64,000 bases of DNA. It comes from CBDCYS01 sp965226245 (GTDB lineage: Bacteria > Acidobacteriota > Terriglobia > Bryobacterales > UBA6623). The stretch lies in NCBI GenBank assembly GCA_965226245.1, contig CBDDCL010000015.1, positions 2,418,001-2,482,000 on the forward strand, given 5' to 3'. Positions within the stretch are counted from its first letter, which is position 1. The number at the start of each line of letters is the position of its first letter. The position numbers and the translations under genes were made by a program. This document shows positions 46,546 through 55,080 of the stretch, piece by piece. Below the pieces are notes generated by a model that was given only the letters and a program-made list of their open reading frames with translations, was not told where the DNA came from and made no database searches.

Positions 46546-47590
46546 GTGGGTATCCGGTTAACTCAGGTAGCCCCAATATCTTGTGGTTAGGGAATTTGTG
46601 GTTAGGGAATTTGCTTGGATTCATGAACTGGGTGGACGATCATCTTGTAAGTTGCGGGGTCCACGGCTACCGCCTGCTGGGCTAACCGATAGAAGAGTTT
46701 GCCTCGGCTTCTGGATTTGCGGCGGTTGAAGCGGAAGCTGAACTCGTCCAGGTAGTAATCCAGATGCTTGTGACTCACAGCGCCCTGATGGGTGCCCAGC
46801 AGCCAGCGCTTCAGCAGTGACACGACGCGGTGGACGCGAGGCATCAACTCGGACGCCGATTTCTCCTGCCCGCTGATAACTGTGATCTCGTGGACGTAGC
46901 CTTCCTTCTCCAACCCCGAGTAACCCGGCCAGCCGTCGGTATGCACCACGCTGGCTGGCTCGATGCACTCCTTCACGAAAGGCAACAGACTCTCGCCCGA
47001 GGCATCCCCGATTCTCTTCATGCGAATCCGTCCGATACCCCTCCCATCCCCTTGGGCGGCCACCGCGATCAACGCTTTGTTCTCCAGCTTGCGACCCCGC
47101 AGGCCCTCTTCGAGTCCGCCCAGGCAGCTTTCATCGACTTCCACTCTCCCGGCCAGCAGATCCCGCCCCGGCCGCACCATCGCGCGGCGCATTTTGTGCA
47201 GCCACGTCCAAGCCGTTTCGTAGCTGTTCAGCCCCAACACTCTTTGAAGTCCCAAAGCGCTGGCTGCGGTCTTTTGGGTGGTTACCCACCACATGGCACG
47301 AAACCACAACGGCAAAGGGCTGTGCGTACCCTGAAAAGATCGTCCCTGCGGTCAGCGAGGTTTGGCGCCCACACGTAGCGCACTGCAGCAGCACTTTTCG
47401 CAAAGGCCACGACTTGCCACAACCGCAACTCGGGCAGCGGAAACCGTCCGGCCAGCGCAGCCGGAACAGATGCTGCCGACAGTCCTCCTCACTCGCAAAA
47501 CGGGCCTCGAACTCCATCAAGTTCCGAGGGTAATCTTCCATCTCCTGGCATACTACATATTGGGGCTACCTGAGTCAACCGGATACCCAC
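46546..47590 (-). mobile_element. second IS1595-family element, diverged from the seven-copy type
   Basis: The ends are gtgggtatccggttaactca and the near-complement ending ggatacccac. The transposase is clearly related to but different from the abundant copy. A 15-bp duplication (ttgtggttagggaat twice) sits just inside the left end. I see no exact target duplication; cgaattc occurs near both ends, a few bases out. Confidence 0.82.
46602..47541 (-). pseudogene. IS1595-family transposase (second type), frameshifted
   Basis: The N-terminal frame gives the zinc ribbon (CPSCGCGKSW, CATCGRQTSLTAGTIF); the rest (PLPLWFRAMWWVTTQ to the end) is in another frame. One extra t in atcttttcag explains the shift. 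DDE motifs are VDESCLGG and HTDGWPGY. Confidence 0.88.
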
Positions 47591-47881
47591 CTACTCGAAT
47601 TCTCCTAGCTCATAGCCGAAAATCCGGTGTGGTTTGCCTCCCGATTTCCAGCGCAACTCGGTCAGGCCACGATAGCGATCCCCTTTTAGGTATCCACGAT
47701 CGGGATATTCCCATTCCCGCTGCTTGACGAGATTCTTCAGGAATACGTCCAAGTCTGTCCGAGGGCCACCGATCGCAAGATCGCGTTTGCGCCAATCGTC
47801 GATAGCTTTCCGACCCATAGGCGAAACGTACTGGTATAGCAGCCACAAGACCATGATATACTTTTTTTCGTATACAGTCAA
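47591..47881 (-). CDS. RelE/HigB-like (Gp49-type) protein, probably truncated
   Basis: 96 residues. RKAIDDWRKRDLAIGGPRTD, LDVFLKNLVKQR, TELRWKSGGKPHRIFGY resemble phage-derived Gp49-like toxins (type II toxin fold, mRNA interferase in some members). The stop codon TAG lies exactly at the border of the IS1595-type element, so the natural C-terminus (usually about 15-20 more residues) was probably cut off. No antitoxin gene is seen next to it; an ISNCY element abuts the upstream side. Confidence 0.6.
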   Translation of the reverse strand: MTVYEKKYIMVLWLLYQYVSPMGRKAIDDWRKRDLAIGGPRTDLDVFLKNLVKQREWEYPDRGYLKGDRYRGLTELRWKSGGKPHRIFGYELGEFE

Positions 47882-47897
47882 CTCGCGTGCAAGCGCC

Positions 47898-49484
47898 TGT
47901 CAAGAGGCGATAGAAATGTCCCCTTCGTTTTGTTGTTTGTAAGTTCGTAAGAGATAATCGTCGTCGTCGGGGCTGTGGGAATGTGGAAATCGCGTCAGCG
48001 ATTTCCAAGGGACGGTGGGAAGGGTGGGAAACCTGTCGTTGCGATGCGAACCCTCTGCGCTGCTCGCTGAGGTTTTCCACGCTTTCCATCCGTCCCGTCA
48101 TTTCCATAGCCCTGCCTTTTTTATGTCGTCGCCGCACGTTTTTTCGACCGCAGCGACTTACGCCAAGGGTGGTCCGCCGCCGGCTTGGGCCGCTGCCGGG
48201 CCGCTTGTTGTTTCGGCTTGGGGCGCGGCTTCGGCTCGGGCCACGTGATCTCTTCAAAGGCCACCGCTCGGCCTTCGTGGATCACCTGCAACTCGCCCTG
48301 GCGCGCTTGCTGCACGGTGACTCTCCCCCCCGCCCCCAGAGCCTGATTGCGCTTCGGTTTCAACTGTAAGAAGCGGTTCTCGAAACGGACCACCCGATCG
48401 TTGGAGACGACTCGCTCGGCCTCCAAGCAGAACACCCACTTTAAGTCCAGACGCTTGGGCGGGCGCTGATGAAAGTCCGCTTCCGCCGCTGGCTCGCAGA
48501 CAAATTTGGCGTTGTGTTCCCCCAGATATTGCTCGTCGAGATAGCGGTTCGCCGCCTCGTAATCGCAGATACCTTGCAGTCGCATCTTCTTGATCAGGCG
48601 GTCTTGATGGGTGCCGTGATGCCGCTCCACGCGGCCCTTGGCTTGCGGCGACGATGCCGCGATGATGCGGATCCCCAGCTTGGCGCACATGCGCCCGAAC
48701 TGCGTCTCGGGCTCGATGCCTTCCAGCGCTTCGCGCGACGTCGGCTGGCGCTTGTAGACGTTCTTCCAGTCGCAATACAACGCCTTCGGAACGCCGTATT
48801 GACGCACCCAGGCTTCGAGCAGATCGGCCGCCGCCCAAGTTGTCTCTTCGCTCGAGAAGCGGCACAGCGCCCGGCCGCTCGCATCGTCGACGAAGTTCAT
48901 CAGGCAACCTTTCGGGCCGCGATCTTCGAGCCATCGGTGGTGCGAGCCGTCGACCTGGATCAGCTCCCCGAAGTGCGCTTTGCGCTGCCGCCGCTGGCGA
49001 TGCGGCTGGCGCTTGCGGCGGCGGCTCCACAGACCCTCGGCGAGCATCCAGAGCCGCAGTGCCCGCACCGATACTTGCAGATCGTGGTCCTTTCGCAAAT
49101 GCTCGGCCGCCAGAGTAGGCCCGAAGCGCTCGTGCGGTTCGCCGGAGTAGTTCTCGCGCACCAGTTGCAGCACTCGCTTGCGAACTTCCGCTGGCTTGGC
49201 CCGGTTCGATACCCGGCCCACGTTGCCGTGCTTCAATGCTTTTGTCCCTCCCGCGCTGTAGCGCTTCCAGATCCGCTTGCTCTGGCGGTAACTGATGTCG
49301 AGCACCTGCGCCGCCTCGCTCAGCTTTAACTCGCCTCGCTTCACCCGGCCCAGCACCTCGCCCCGTCTCAATTCCTTGTCGTTCATCCATGTCCTCTCCA
49401 ATCTCGGCTCCTCCTTTCTGGAGCCTTAGATTAGGGGACATTTCTATCGCCCTCTCAAGGGGACATTATCATCGCCCTTCAACA
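47898..49484 (-). mobile_element. ISNCY/IS1202-type element with 16-17-bp flanking repeats
   Basis: The ends are tgtcaagaggcgatagaaat and the inverted tgttgaagggcgatgataat. The flanks share actcgcgtgcaagcgcc (47881-47897 and 49483-49499), a 16-17-bp target duplication depending on one shared base. The inner copy ggggacatttctatcgcc near 49437 adds a second internal repeat. Confidence 0.88.
48121..49386 (-). CDS. ISNCY/IS1202-family transposase
   Basis: 421 residues from the ATG at 49386 (MNDKELRRGEVLGRVKRGEL); a TTG start 15 bp upstream is possible. An N-terminal HTH (LSEAAQVLDISYRQSKRIWK) is followed by an rve-type core: IQVDGSHHRW (D), MNFVDDASGRAL (D) and SSPQAKGRVERHHGTHQDRL (E). The C-terminus is basic (KPRPKPKQQAARQRPKP). 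Intact. Confidence 0.9.
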   Translation of the reverse strand: MNDKELRRGEVLGRVKRGELKLSEAAQVLDISYRQSKRIWKRYSAGGTKALKHGNVGRVSNRAKPAEVRKRVLQLVRENYSGEPHERFGPTLAAEHLRKDHDLQVSVRALRLWMLAEGLWSRRRKRQPHRQRRQRKAHFGELIQVDGSHHRWLEDRGPKGCLMNFVDDASGRALCRFSSEETTWAAADLLEAWVRQYGVPKALYCDWKNVYKRQPTSREALEGIEPETQFGRMCAKLGIRIIAASSPQAKGRVERHHGTHQDRLIKKMRLQGICDYEAANRYLDEQYLGEHNAKFVCEPAAEADFHQRPPKRLDLKWVFCLEAERVVSNDRVVRFENRFLQLKPKRNQALGAGGRVTVQQARQGELQVIHEGRAVAFEEITWPEPKPRPKPKQQAARQRPKPAADHPWRKSLRSKKRAATT

Positions 49485-49552
49485 CTCGCGTGCAAGCGCC
49501 CCGCGCAACTCCGCTCAACTACAATCTGAAGAACGCCACTCAGGTGAATCCC

Positions 49553-50834
49553 ATGAACCGCAGACAATTCCTTGCAACTACCGCAGCGGCCGGAACCGCT
49601 GTGTACGCTCAATCCAGCGCATCCAAACCGAACATCATTTTCATCATGGCCGACGACCTCGGCTACGGTGACCTGAGCTGCTACGGGCAGAAAACCATCC
49701 AGACTCCGAACATTGATGGCCTGGCGGCGGAGGGAATTCGTTTTACGAGGTCTACGCCGGCAGCACGGTTTGCGCCCCCTCCCGCTGTACTCTGATGACG
49801 GGCAAGCACCAAGGCCACGCCCTCGTGCGCGGCAACCGCAATCCCGAGGTGGCGCTACGCCCCGAAGACGTCACCGTGGCGGAAGTTCTCAAGCGCGCCG
49901 GCTATACCACCGCGCTCTACGGGAAATGGGGAGTCGGCGGCCCCGGTTACTTCCGGCAGACCCAATCTAAAGGGCTTCGACGACTTCTTCGGCTACCTCA
50001 GCCAATGGCACGCGCACGCCTACTACCCGGAGCATCTTTGGGAAAACGAAATCGAGCGTTTCATTCGGGGGAACCTTGCCCGGCGGCAGGGCGAGTACTC
50101 GCACGACTTTGTTTACTGATCGGGCCTTGAAATTCCTCGGCCGGAAACACGACAAGCCGTTCTTCCTTTATCTGCCGTACACAATTCCGCACACGAACAA
50201 CGAACTCGGACGCGCTACGGGCGACGGCATGGAGGTACCCGACTACGGCTCCTACGCGGAGAAAGACTGGCCGAATCCTGAAAAAGGATTTGCCGCCATG
50301 ATCGAGCGGCTCGACCGTGACGTGGGCCGTATCCTCGACAAATTGCGCGAACGCGGCATCGACGAAAACACGATCGTCTTCTTTACCAGCGACAACGGTC
50401 CGCATGGGGAAGGCGGTCACGATCCGGAGTTCTTCCAAAGCGGGGGGCCGCTGCGAGGGATCAAGCGCGATCTCTACGAAGGCGGCATTCGCGTCCCGAC
50501 GCTAGCCCGCTGGCCGGGCACGATCAAGCCGGGACAGGTGAGTGACCAAGTCTGGGCGTTTTGGGATGTTCTGCCGACGCTGGCGGAGCTGGGCGGCGCA
50601 ACCCCGCCAAGCGACACCGACGGAATCTCGATGGTTCCGGCTCTGCTCGGAAAGACTCAAAAGCAGCACGAGTATCTCTACTGGGAATTCCACGAGCGCG
50701 GTTTCCGCCAAGCGGTCCGGATGGGTGATTGGAAAGGCGTGCGGCTGGCGAAGGGCGCCAAGATCGGGCTCTACGACCTGAAGAAAGACCTAGGGGAGGA
50801 AAACAACATCGCGGACCAGCATCCCCTCAATTAA
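49553..50834 (+). pseudogene. Tat-exported sulfatase with three frameshifts
   Basis: It starts MNRRQFLATTAAAGTAVYAQ, a Tat signal. The metal motif PNIIFIMADDLGYGDLSCYG follows. The formylglycine site CAPSR is present in the second frame. Then MTGKHQGHALVRGNRNPEVA, GFDDFFGYLSQWHAHAYYPE, and finally DRALKFLGRKHDKPFFLYLP up to EENNIADQHPLN. The three breaks lie near 49743 (one g lost), 49963 (extra c) and 50112 (extra t), all in short runs. Arylsulfatase family; the substrate is probably a sulfated polysaccharide. The C-terminus runs directly into an Omp85 fragment. Confidence 0.85.
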
Positions 50835-51412
50835 CCCCAGGCGTGGACGATCAGACCGATTACTTGCGGGGCGGATTCTTCGTGCAGTACGATTACCGGG
50901 ACAACCCGCTGGGGCCGCGCTCGGGCGGCCACTATGTCGCAAAATTCACCTACTACAACGACCGCGATCGGAGCATGCACGACTTCCGGAGTCTGCACCT
51001 GGAAGTCCAGCAATACTTCCCGTTCTTGAACAAACGCCGCGTGATTGCGCTGCGGACCATGGCCGTCTTCAGTTTCGAAAACCCCAACCAGACGGTCCCT
51101 TTTTATATTCAGCCAGTTCTGGGCGGCTCGAACGACTTGCGCGGGTTTCGGGCGTACCGTTTTTATGACAACAACCTGATCCTTGCCAATGCCGAGTATC
51201 GCTGGGAGGCCTTTTCGGGCCTCGACATGGCTTTGTTCTTTGACGCGGGCAAAGTGGTTCCGAGACGTTCCCAGGTCAACTTCCACGATCTGGAGGCATC
51301 AGCAGGCGTCGGTTTTCGTTTCAATGTGCAGAACAGCGTTTTCTTGCGCATCGATGTCGGCTTCAGCCACGAAGGGGCTCAAATCTGGCTGAAGTTCGAG
51401 AATGTGTTCTGA
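50835..51412 (+). pseudogene. Omp85/BamA-like surface antigen, C-terminal barrel fragment
   Basis: About 190 residues of beta strands: DYLRGGFFVQYDYRDNPLGP, LEVQQYFPFLNKRRVIALRT, FYIQPVLGGSNDLRGFRAYR (the LRGF-type lid motif), ending IWLKFENVF with a terminal Phe, the outer-membrane signature. POTRA domains and a start codon are missing because the 5' side is sulfatase sequence. A deletion fused the two. It lies just upstream of the kinase-like gene. Confidence 0.75.
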
Positions 51413-51434
51413 TGGGCTGGAGGGCATCCTTGTG

Positions 51435-53102
51435 ATGATGAACACGGTTTTCCGGCGCTGGAGATCTTCGCTGCCGGCCAGGGTGACAATCCTCGCTTTG
51501 CAGCTCGCTGTGTTGCTGAGCGCTGAGAGGTTCTACGCCGATGACCCGCTCGAAGAGATGCCCGCTCCTCTTCCGGTCAAGGAGTTAAAGACCCGGAAAT
51601 TGAATGACGTCTATGACCTATTCGAAAACACGTTCGGAGAGCCGGGGGAAAGGCAGCCAAAGAAGGAAAAGGGGCGGGGAGCGGCGGCGCTCATTCCCTC
51701 GCAGGCCATCAACACCCTAGGAGAAGTGCCAAACGACCCGGCTTGGTTCACGAATCGGATCGGCTCCAGGCCCATGAGTATTGAAGAGCTGGTCCGTGGC
51801 CCCGGCGCCGATCGGCCTCCGTCCATGGAAAGGACATGGACGATCGTCGGCGCCAAGACCAGCGGCGTCTCGCCTGGATTTCGCATTCGGGACTCGACCG
51901 GGCAGTTGTATCAGCTGAAACTCGATCCGCTGACAAACCCGGAGATGTCCACGGCCTCGGACGTGATCGGGGCGAAGTTTTTCCACGCGCTTGGCTACAA
52001 CGTACCGGAAAACTACATCGTTCATTTCACGCTGGACCAACTGGCCATGGGCGAGATGGTGACGGTGTTCGATCCGGCTTCAGGCCGGGACCGCCCGATG
52101 ACGAGGCGGGACCTGATCCTGCTCAGAGAGAAAGTAGCTCAAGATGACCAGGGGCGGTTTCGGGCGGTCGCGAGCCGGTTCCTCGAGGGCAGGTTCTTGG
52201 GAGAATTTCGCTATTACGGCACTCGATCGGACGATTTCAACGACATCGTCGCCCACGAGCATCGCCGTGATCTGCGCGGGCTTTTCGTCTTTTCGGCTTG
52301 GCTCAATCACAACGACTCGCGTGCCATCAATAACATTGATCTGCTTGTGGAAGAGAATGGCATTAGCTTCGTCAAGCACCACCTGATTGATTTCGGAGCG
52401 ATGTTCGGCAGCGCCAGCGTCATCTCGAACACGGCGCGCGACGGAAATGCCTATTTTTGGGAGTTCAAACCAGCCCTCGCCCAGATCGCCACCTTGGGGA
52501 TTTGGTCACCCCGCTGGATGCGCGACCGCTACATCAAGCATCCGGCGCTGGGATTGATCGAGTACCCCAGCTTTGAGCCCGAGCAGTGGAAACCCAACTA
52601 TCCCAACCCTGCTTTCCAGAACCGCCTGCCCGCGGACGAGTTTTGGGCCGCGAAAAAGGTGATGGCGTTCAGCGACGCAGCTATCTCCGCGATTGTGAAA
52701 GAAGCAAAGTTTACTGATCCCTACGCCGAGGACCTGCTGACGGACTATCTGATCAAGCGCCGCGACAAGATCGGCGAAGTCTATTTCGCCAAAGTGCTTC
52801 CCCTCGACAGCTTCAAAGTCAGCCAAAGCCGGCTGGAATTCGAAGATCTTCAAACCAAATATGGATTGACCGGCAATCGCAACTACCAGGTCCAATGGTC
52901 CAGCTTCGACAACAACTCGGAAGAGCACGCCCCCATTGCCGGAGCCGCGGGTTTTCGCTTACCGGACCCAGCTCTTGGCGCCGCGAACGGCTCCTTCTTT
53001 GCCGCCAAAATCCAGGCAGAGGACGACAACAAGACCGTCCTCGTCTATCTCCGCAAAGACGGCTCCGCCTTCAAGGTCAGCGGCATCGAGCGGTCGTGGT
53101 GA
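51435..53102 (+). CDS. secreted kinase-fold protein (HipA/Fam20-like), family uncertain
   Basis: A 555-residue protein. I take the ATG at 51435 because ggaggg lies about 9 bases upstream; a longer frame starts at 51402. A signal peptide is followed by an acidic Pro-rich linker. Kinase-like features: a nucleotide-binding-type strand pair with a Lys (GFRIRDSTGQLYQLKLDP), a helix ASDVIGAKFFHALGY, a catalytic-loop-like WLNHNDSRAINNIDLL (H-N-D-x4-N) and a metal motif HLIDFGAMFG (DFG). This reading is from pattern only. Such a protein outside the cytoplasm beside an Omp85 barrel suggests a role in envelope modification or export. Confidence 0.6.
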   Translation: MMNTVFRRWRSSLPARVTILALQLAVLLSAERFYADDPLEEMPAPLPVKELKTRKLNDVYDLFENTFGEPGERQPKKEKGRGAAALIPSQAINTLGEVPNDPAWFTNRIGSRPMSIEELVRGPGADRPPSMERTWTIVGAKTSGVSPGFRIRDSTGQLYQLKLDPLTNPEMSTASDVIGAKFFHALGYNVPENYIVHFTLDQLAMGEMVTVFDPASGRDRPMTRRDLILLREKVAQDDQGRFRAVASRFLEGRFLGEFRYYGTRSDDFNDIVAHEHRRDLRGLFVFSAWLNHNDSRAINNIDLLVEENGISFVKHHLIDFGAMFGSASVISNTARDGNAYFWEFKPALAQIATLGIWSPRWMRDRYIKHPALGLIEYPSFEPEQWKPNYPNPAFQNRLPADEFWAAKKVMAFSDAAISAIVKEAKFTDPYAEDLLTDYLIKRRDKIGEVYFAKVLPLDSFKVSQSRLEFEDLQTKYGLTGNRNYQVQWSSFDNNSEEHAPIAGAAGFRLPDPALGAANGSFFAAKIQAEDDNKTVLVYLRKDGSAFKVSGIERSW

Positions 53103-53104
53103 TG

Positions 53105-53330
53105 ACACTTCGGACAGTGCCGATCGCGGCAGGAGTTGTAGGAGATGGGGGGACGATGGCCGCAGTCGGAGCACTCATCGCGATGGCCGCCCAGCGCGGC
53201 GGTGCGGCAACGCTCAATCGCCGACAGCACTTTGAGATGCTGCCCGCTGAGCCAGCCGCGACTCGTCTCGATGAAACGCTCTCCCGCGGCGCGGACCAGA
53301 TCGGCCAATTCCAGAGAGGGACGCTCCATG
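53105..53330 (-). pseudogene. IS91-family transposase, N-terminal fragment
   Basis: It reads LADLVRAAGERFIETSRGWL, then HLKVLSAIERCRTAALGGHR, DECSDCGHRPPISYNSCRDR, HCPKC. This is the zinc-binding N-terminus of IS91-type HUH transposases (the RHCPKC motif). It is cut off right after the zinc site, where the kinase-like gene ends. Confidence 0.8.
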
Positions 53331-53464
53331 AGCTGTCGCCCGAGCAATCCCAGCGCCTGCCGACAGACCGCCGCACCGACATCTGGTCGCTCGGCGTCGT
53401 CATCTATGAGATGGTCACCGGCCGCCTGCCTTTCGAGGGCGAACGTCAGCAGGCCGTGCTCTAG
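53325..53464 (+). pseudogene. serine/threonine protein kinase, small fragment
   Basis: About 45 residues: ELSPEQSQRLPTDRRTDIWS, LGVVIYEMVTGRLPFEGERQ. The APE-like SPEQ and D-I-W-S-L-G-V motifs are the P+1 loop and helix F of PknB-type kinases. The frame ends at the CTAG target of the IS1182-type element, whose first bases supply the stop. The rest of the kinase is not in the window. Confidence 0.7.
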
Positions 53465-53500
53465 CAGCCCGTGGTAAAAGTACAAAAATATATAAAGTAC

Positions 53501-53529
53501 TTGACAATAAAAACAGATTGGTGTATAAT
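53501..53529 (+). promoter_or_regulatory. consensus sigma-70 promoter of the IS1182-type transposase
   Basis: TTGACA at 53501-53506 and TATAAT at 53524-53529 are both perfect, with the ideal 17-bp spacer. The ATG is at 53541, only 11 bases after the -10, so the transcript would have almost no leader. Confidence 0.9.
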
Positions 53530-53540
53530 TGTTTTATGCA

Positions 53541-54935
53541 ATGGGACGACGCAACCAGCGGCAGCGCCAGAAAGGGCTGTGGGTCGCCGCCGCGGATCTG
53601 CCACACACAGCGGCCCACCCGTTTTATCACAGGCTCAACGAGCTGCTCGACGAGCACGGCTTCGACGACTTCGCCGAACAGCGCTGCGAGAAGTTCTACG
53701 CGGCGCACATGGGCCGTCCCTCGCTGACGCCCGGCAGCTATTTCCGCTGCCTGCTGATCGGCTACCTCGAAGGCATCGACAGCGAGCGCGGCATCGCTTG
53801 GCGCCTGGCCGATTCGATCTCGCTGCGGCGCTTTCTCGCCATCGAGCTCGACGAATCCACGCCCGATCATTCGACGATCTCGCGCAGCCGCCGCCTGATC
53901 GACGTCGAAACGCACCGCCAAGTGTTCACCTGGGTGCTGCAATTGCTCGCCCAGCAGGGGCTGTTGAAAGGCGCTACGATTGCGGTCGATGCCACCACGC
54001 TGGAGGCCAACGCGGCCTTGCGCTCGATCGTGCGGCGCGACAGCGGCGAGAGCTACGAAGAGTTTCTCAAGGGGCTGGCGGCGGAGTCGGGGATCGAGAC
54101 GCCGACTCGCGAGCAGCTGGCCAAGCTGGACAAAAAGCGCAAAAACAAAGGGTCCAACAAGGATTGGACGAATCCGCATGACCCCGACGCCAAGATCACA
54201 AAAATGAAAGACGGGCGCACGCACTTGGCGCACAAGGCCGAGCACGCCGTGGACCTGGAGACGGGCGCGCTGCTGGCGCTGACCGTGCAAGGCGCCGATC
54301 TGGGCGACACGAGCACCGTGTCCGAGACGATTAGCGCGGCCGCGGAGCAAGTCGCCGCGGTCGCCCAAGACCAGCAGGCGAATGAGCAACTGTCTCCCCA
54401 AGGGCTGCAAGAAGTGGTGGCCGACAAGGGCTATCACAGCAACGACGTGCTGACGGACCTGACGGCGCTGGAACTGCGTTCTTACATCAATGAACCGGAC
54501 CGCGGGCGGCGCAACTGGTGCGGCAAGCCTCGGCAGCAACAAGCGGTGTATGGCAACCGGCGACGGATGCGCGGCGAACGGGGCAAACGGCTGTCACGGT
54601 TACGCGGCGAGCGGGTGGAACGCAGTTTTGCTCATTTGTATGAGACCGGCCGGATGCGGCGGACGCACCTGCGCGGCCACGAAAATATCTTGAAACGGCT
54701 GCTGATTCACGGCGGCGCGTTCAATTTGTCGCTGCTGCTGAGGAAGGATCTGGGAGCGGGCACGCCGCGCGGCCTCGCCGAAGCGAAAAAGGCCTTCGAT
54801 TGGCTCTGGGAGGCCGTCAGGCGGCTGTTATCGGCCCGCCGAACGCAGTGGTTTCGGCTGTGGCCGCGCCTGGCGAACGGCTCCTTCCGGCTCGACTCGC
54901 CACTCTGCTTCTTCCGGCTCGCTCGCGCCGCCTGA
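53541..54935 (+). CDS. IS1182-type transposase
   Basis: 464 residues from MGRRNQRQRQKGLWVAAADL. The N-terminal DUF772-like part (YRLNELLDE..., SYFRCLLIGYLEGIDSERGI) is followed by DDE motifs: KGATIAVDATTLEANAALRS (first Asp), EVVADKGYHSNDVLTDL (second Asp), RLRGERVERSFAHLYETGRM (Glu). A Lys-rich insert (KLDKKRKNKGSNKDWTNPHD) is typical. No Shine-Dalgarno is visible, in keeping with a leaderless mRNA. Confidence 0.88.
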   Translation: MGRRNQRQRQKGLWVAAADLPHTAAHPFYHRLNELLDEHGFDDFAEQRCEKFYAAHMGRPSLTPGSYFRCLLIGYLEGIDSERGIAWRLADSISLRRFLAIELDESTPDHSTISRSRRLIDVETHRQVFTWVLQLLAQQGLLKGATIAVDATTLEANAALRSIVRRDSGESYEEFLKGLAAESGIETPTREQLAKLDKKRKNKGSNKDWTNPHDPDAKITKMKDGRTHLAHKAEHAVDLETGALLALTVQGADLGDTSTVSETISAAAEQVAAVAQDQQANEQLSPQGLQEVVADKGYHSNDVLTDLTALELRSYINEPDRGRRNWCGKPRQQQAVYGNRRRMRGERGKRLSRLRGERVERSFAHLYETGRMRRTHLRGHENILKRLLIHGGAFNLSLLLRKDLGAGTPRGLAEAKKAFDWLWEAVRRLLSARRTQWFRLWPRLANGSFRLDSPLCFFRLARAA

Positions 54936-55080
54936 AAACGGCCACATTTACCACGGGCTGCTAGGAACCAACACGAGGCTAGCCCGGATTTCTCATCGTA
55001 GGGTTGGCAGATGGCCGCCTTTTGTGGCATAAACATAATGAACACAAGATGTTTCAGCCAGCAAGAAAGCGAGCTTCGCC

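Larger units (their letters stand above)
53461..54964 (+). mobile_element. IS1182-type element (about 1.5 kb)
   Basis: Perfect 18-bp inverted ends ctagcagcccgtggtaaa; the outer ctag is probably a 4-bp palindromic target duplication. It carries one transposase gene and a strong promoter. Confidence 0.88.
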
